Source of the DNA: Phytoseiulus persimilis
Lineage: Eukaryota > Arthropoda > Arachnida > Mesostigmata > Phytoseiidae
NCBI GenBank assembly: GCA_037576195.1
Contig: CM075102.1
Coordinates: 1,550,001 to 1,614,000 of the forward strand
DNA length: 64,000 nucleotides
Direction: 5' to 3'
Position numbers and translations under genes: made by a program. This document shows positions 63,986 through 64,000 of the stretch, one piece after another (the stretch's first letter is position 1; each line of letters begins with the position of its first letter). The notes under the pieces are model-generated. The model did no database searches and was not told where the DNA came from. It was given only the letters and a program-made list of their open reading frames with translations.

Positions 63986-64000
63986 ACAGGACTGACCGAA

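Overview
This window comes from an animal nuclear genome, most likely an arthropod. It holds three intron-split genes with canonical GT-AG junctions, separated by long non-coding stretches. There are no bacterial-style operons or ribosome-binding sites. The Wnt gene and a secreted six-cysteine defensin point to an arthropod. By eye the sequence is near 50% GC, with CpG not depleted and TCGA/CTCGAG words very common. A mite-like chelicerate would fit, but this is an impression and not a measured result.

Layout. (1) 1-9.1 kb, plus strand: an aquaporin gene with five coding exons (5418-8644). It probably has a 5' UTR exon about 4.2 kb upstream behind a TATA box. The first pore motif is Asn-Pro-Cys instead of Asn-Pro-Ala. 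(2) 11.5-12.3 kb, minus strand: a two-exon gene for an 84-residue secreted defensin-type antimicrobial peptide (CS-alpha-beta cysteine pattern). It has its own TATA-like box, a poly(A) signal and a cluster of kappaB-like motifs in its 147-bp intron. (3) 12.3-36.9 kb: no recognised gene. The main feature is a 2.1-kb minisatellite of about 46 copies of a 45-bp unit (19.3-21.4 kb), followed by a four-copy 28-bp repeat at 23.5 kb. (4) 37.1-60.6 kb, plus strand: a Wnt gene, best matched to Wnt5, with seven coding exons and 371 residues. A 15.7-kb first intron separates the signal-peptide exon from the rest. (5) 60.6-64 kb: the Wnt 3' flank, a 17-nt G run, and at the window edge a decayed non-LTR retrotransposon reverse-transcriptase fragment.

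The three genes are unrelated in function: membrane water transport, secreted innate immunity, and secreted developmental signalling. Nothing suggests they form a system. Each was rebuilt by joining exons whose splice phases agree and whose joined protein matches family motifs. Many reading frames of 60-250 codons elsewhere in the window, often overlapping on both strands, lack family motifs and look like chance openings.
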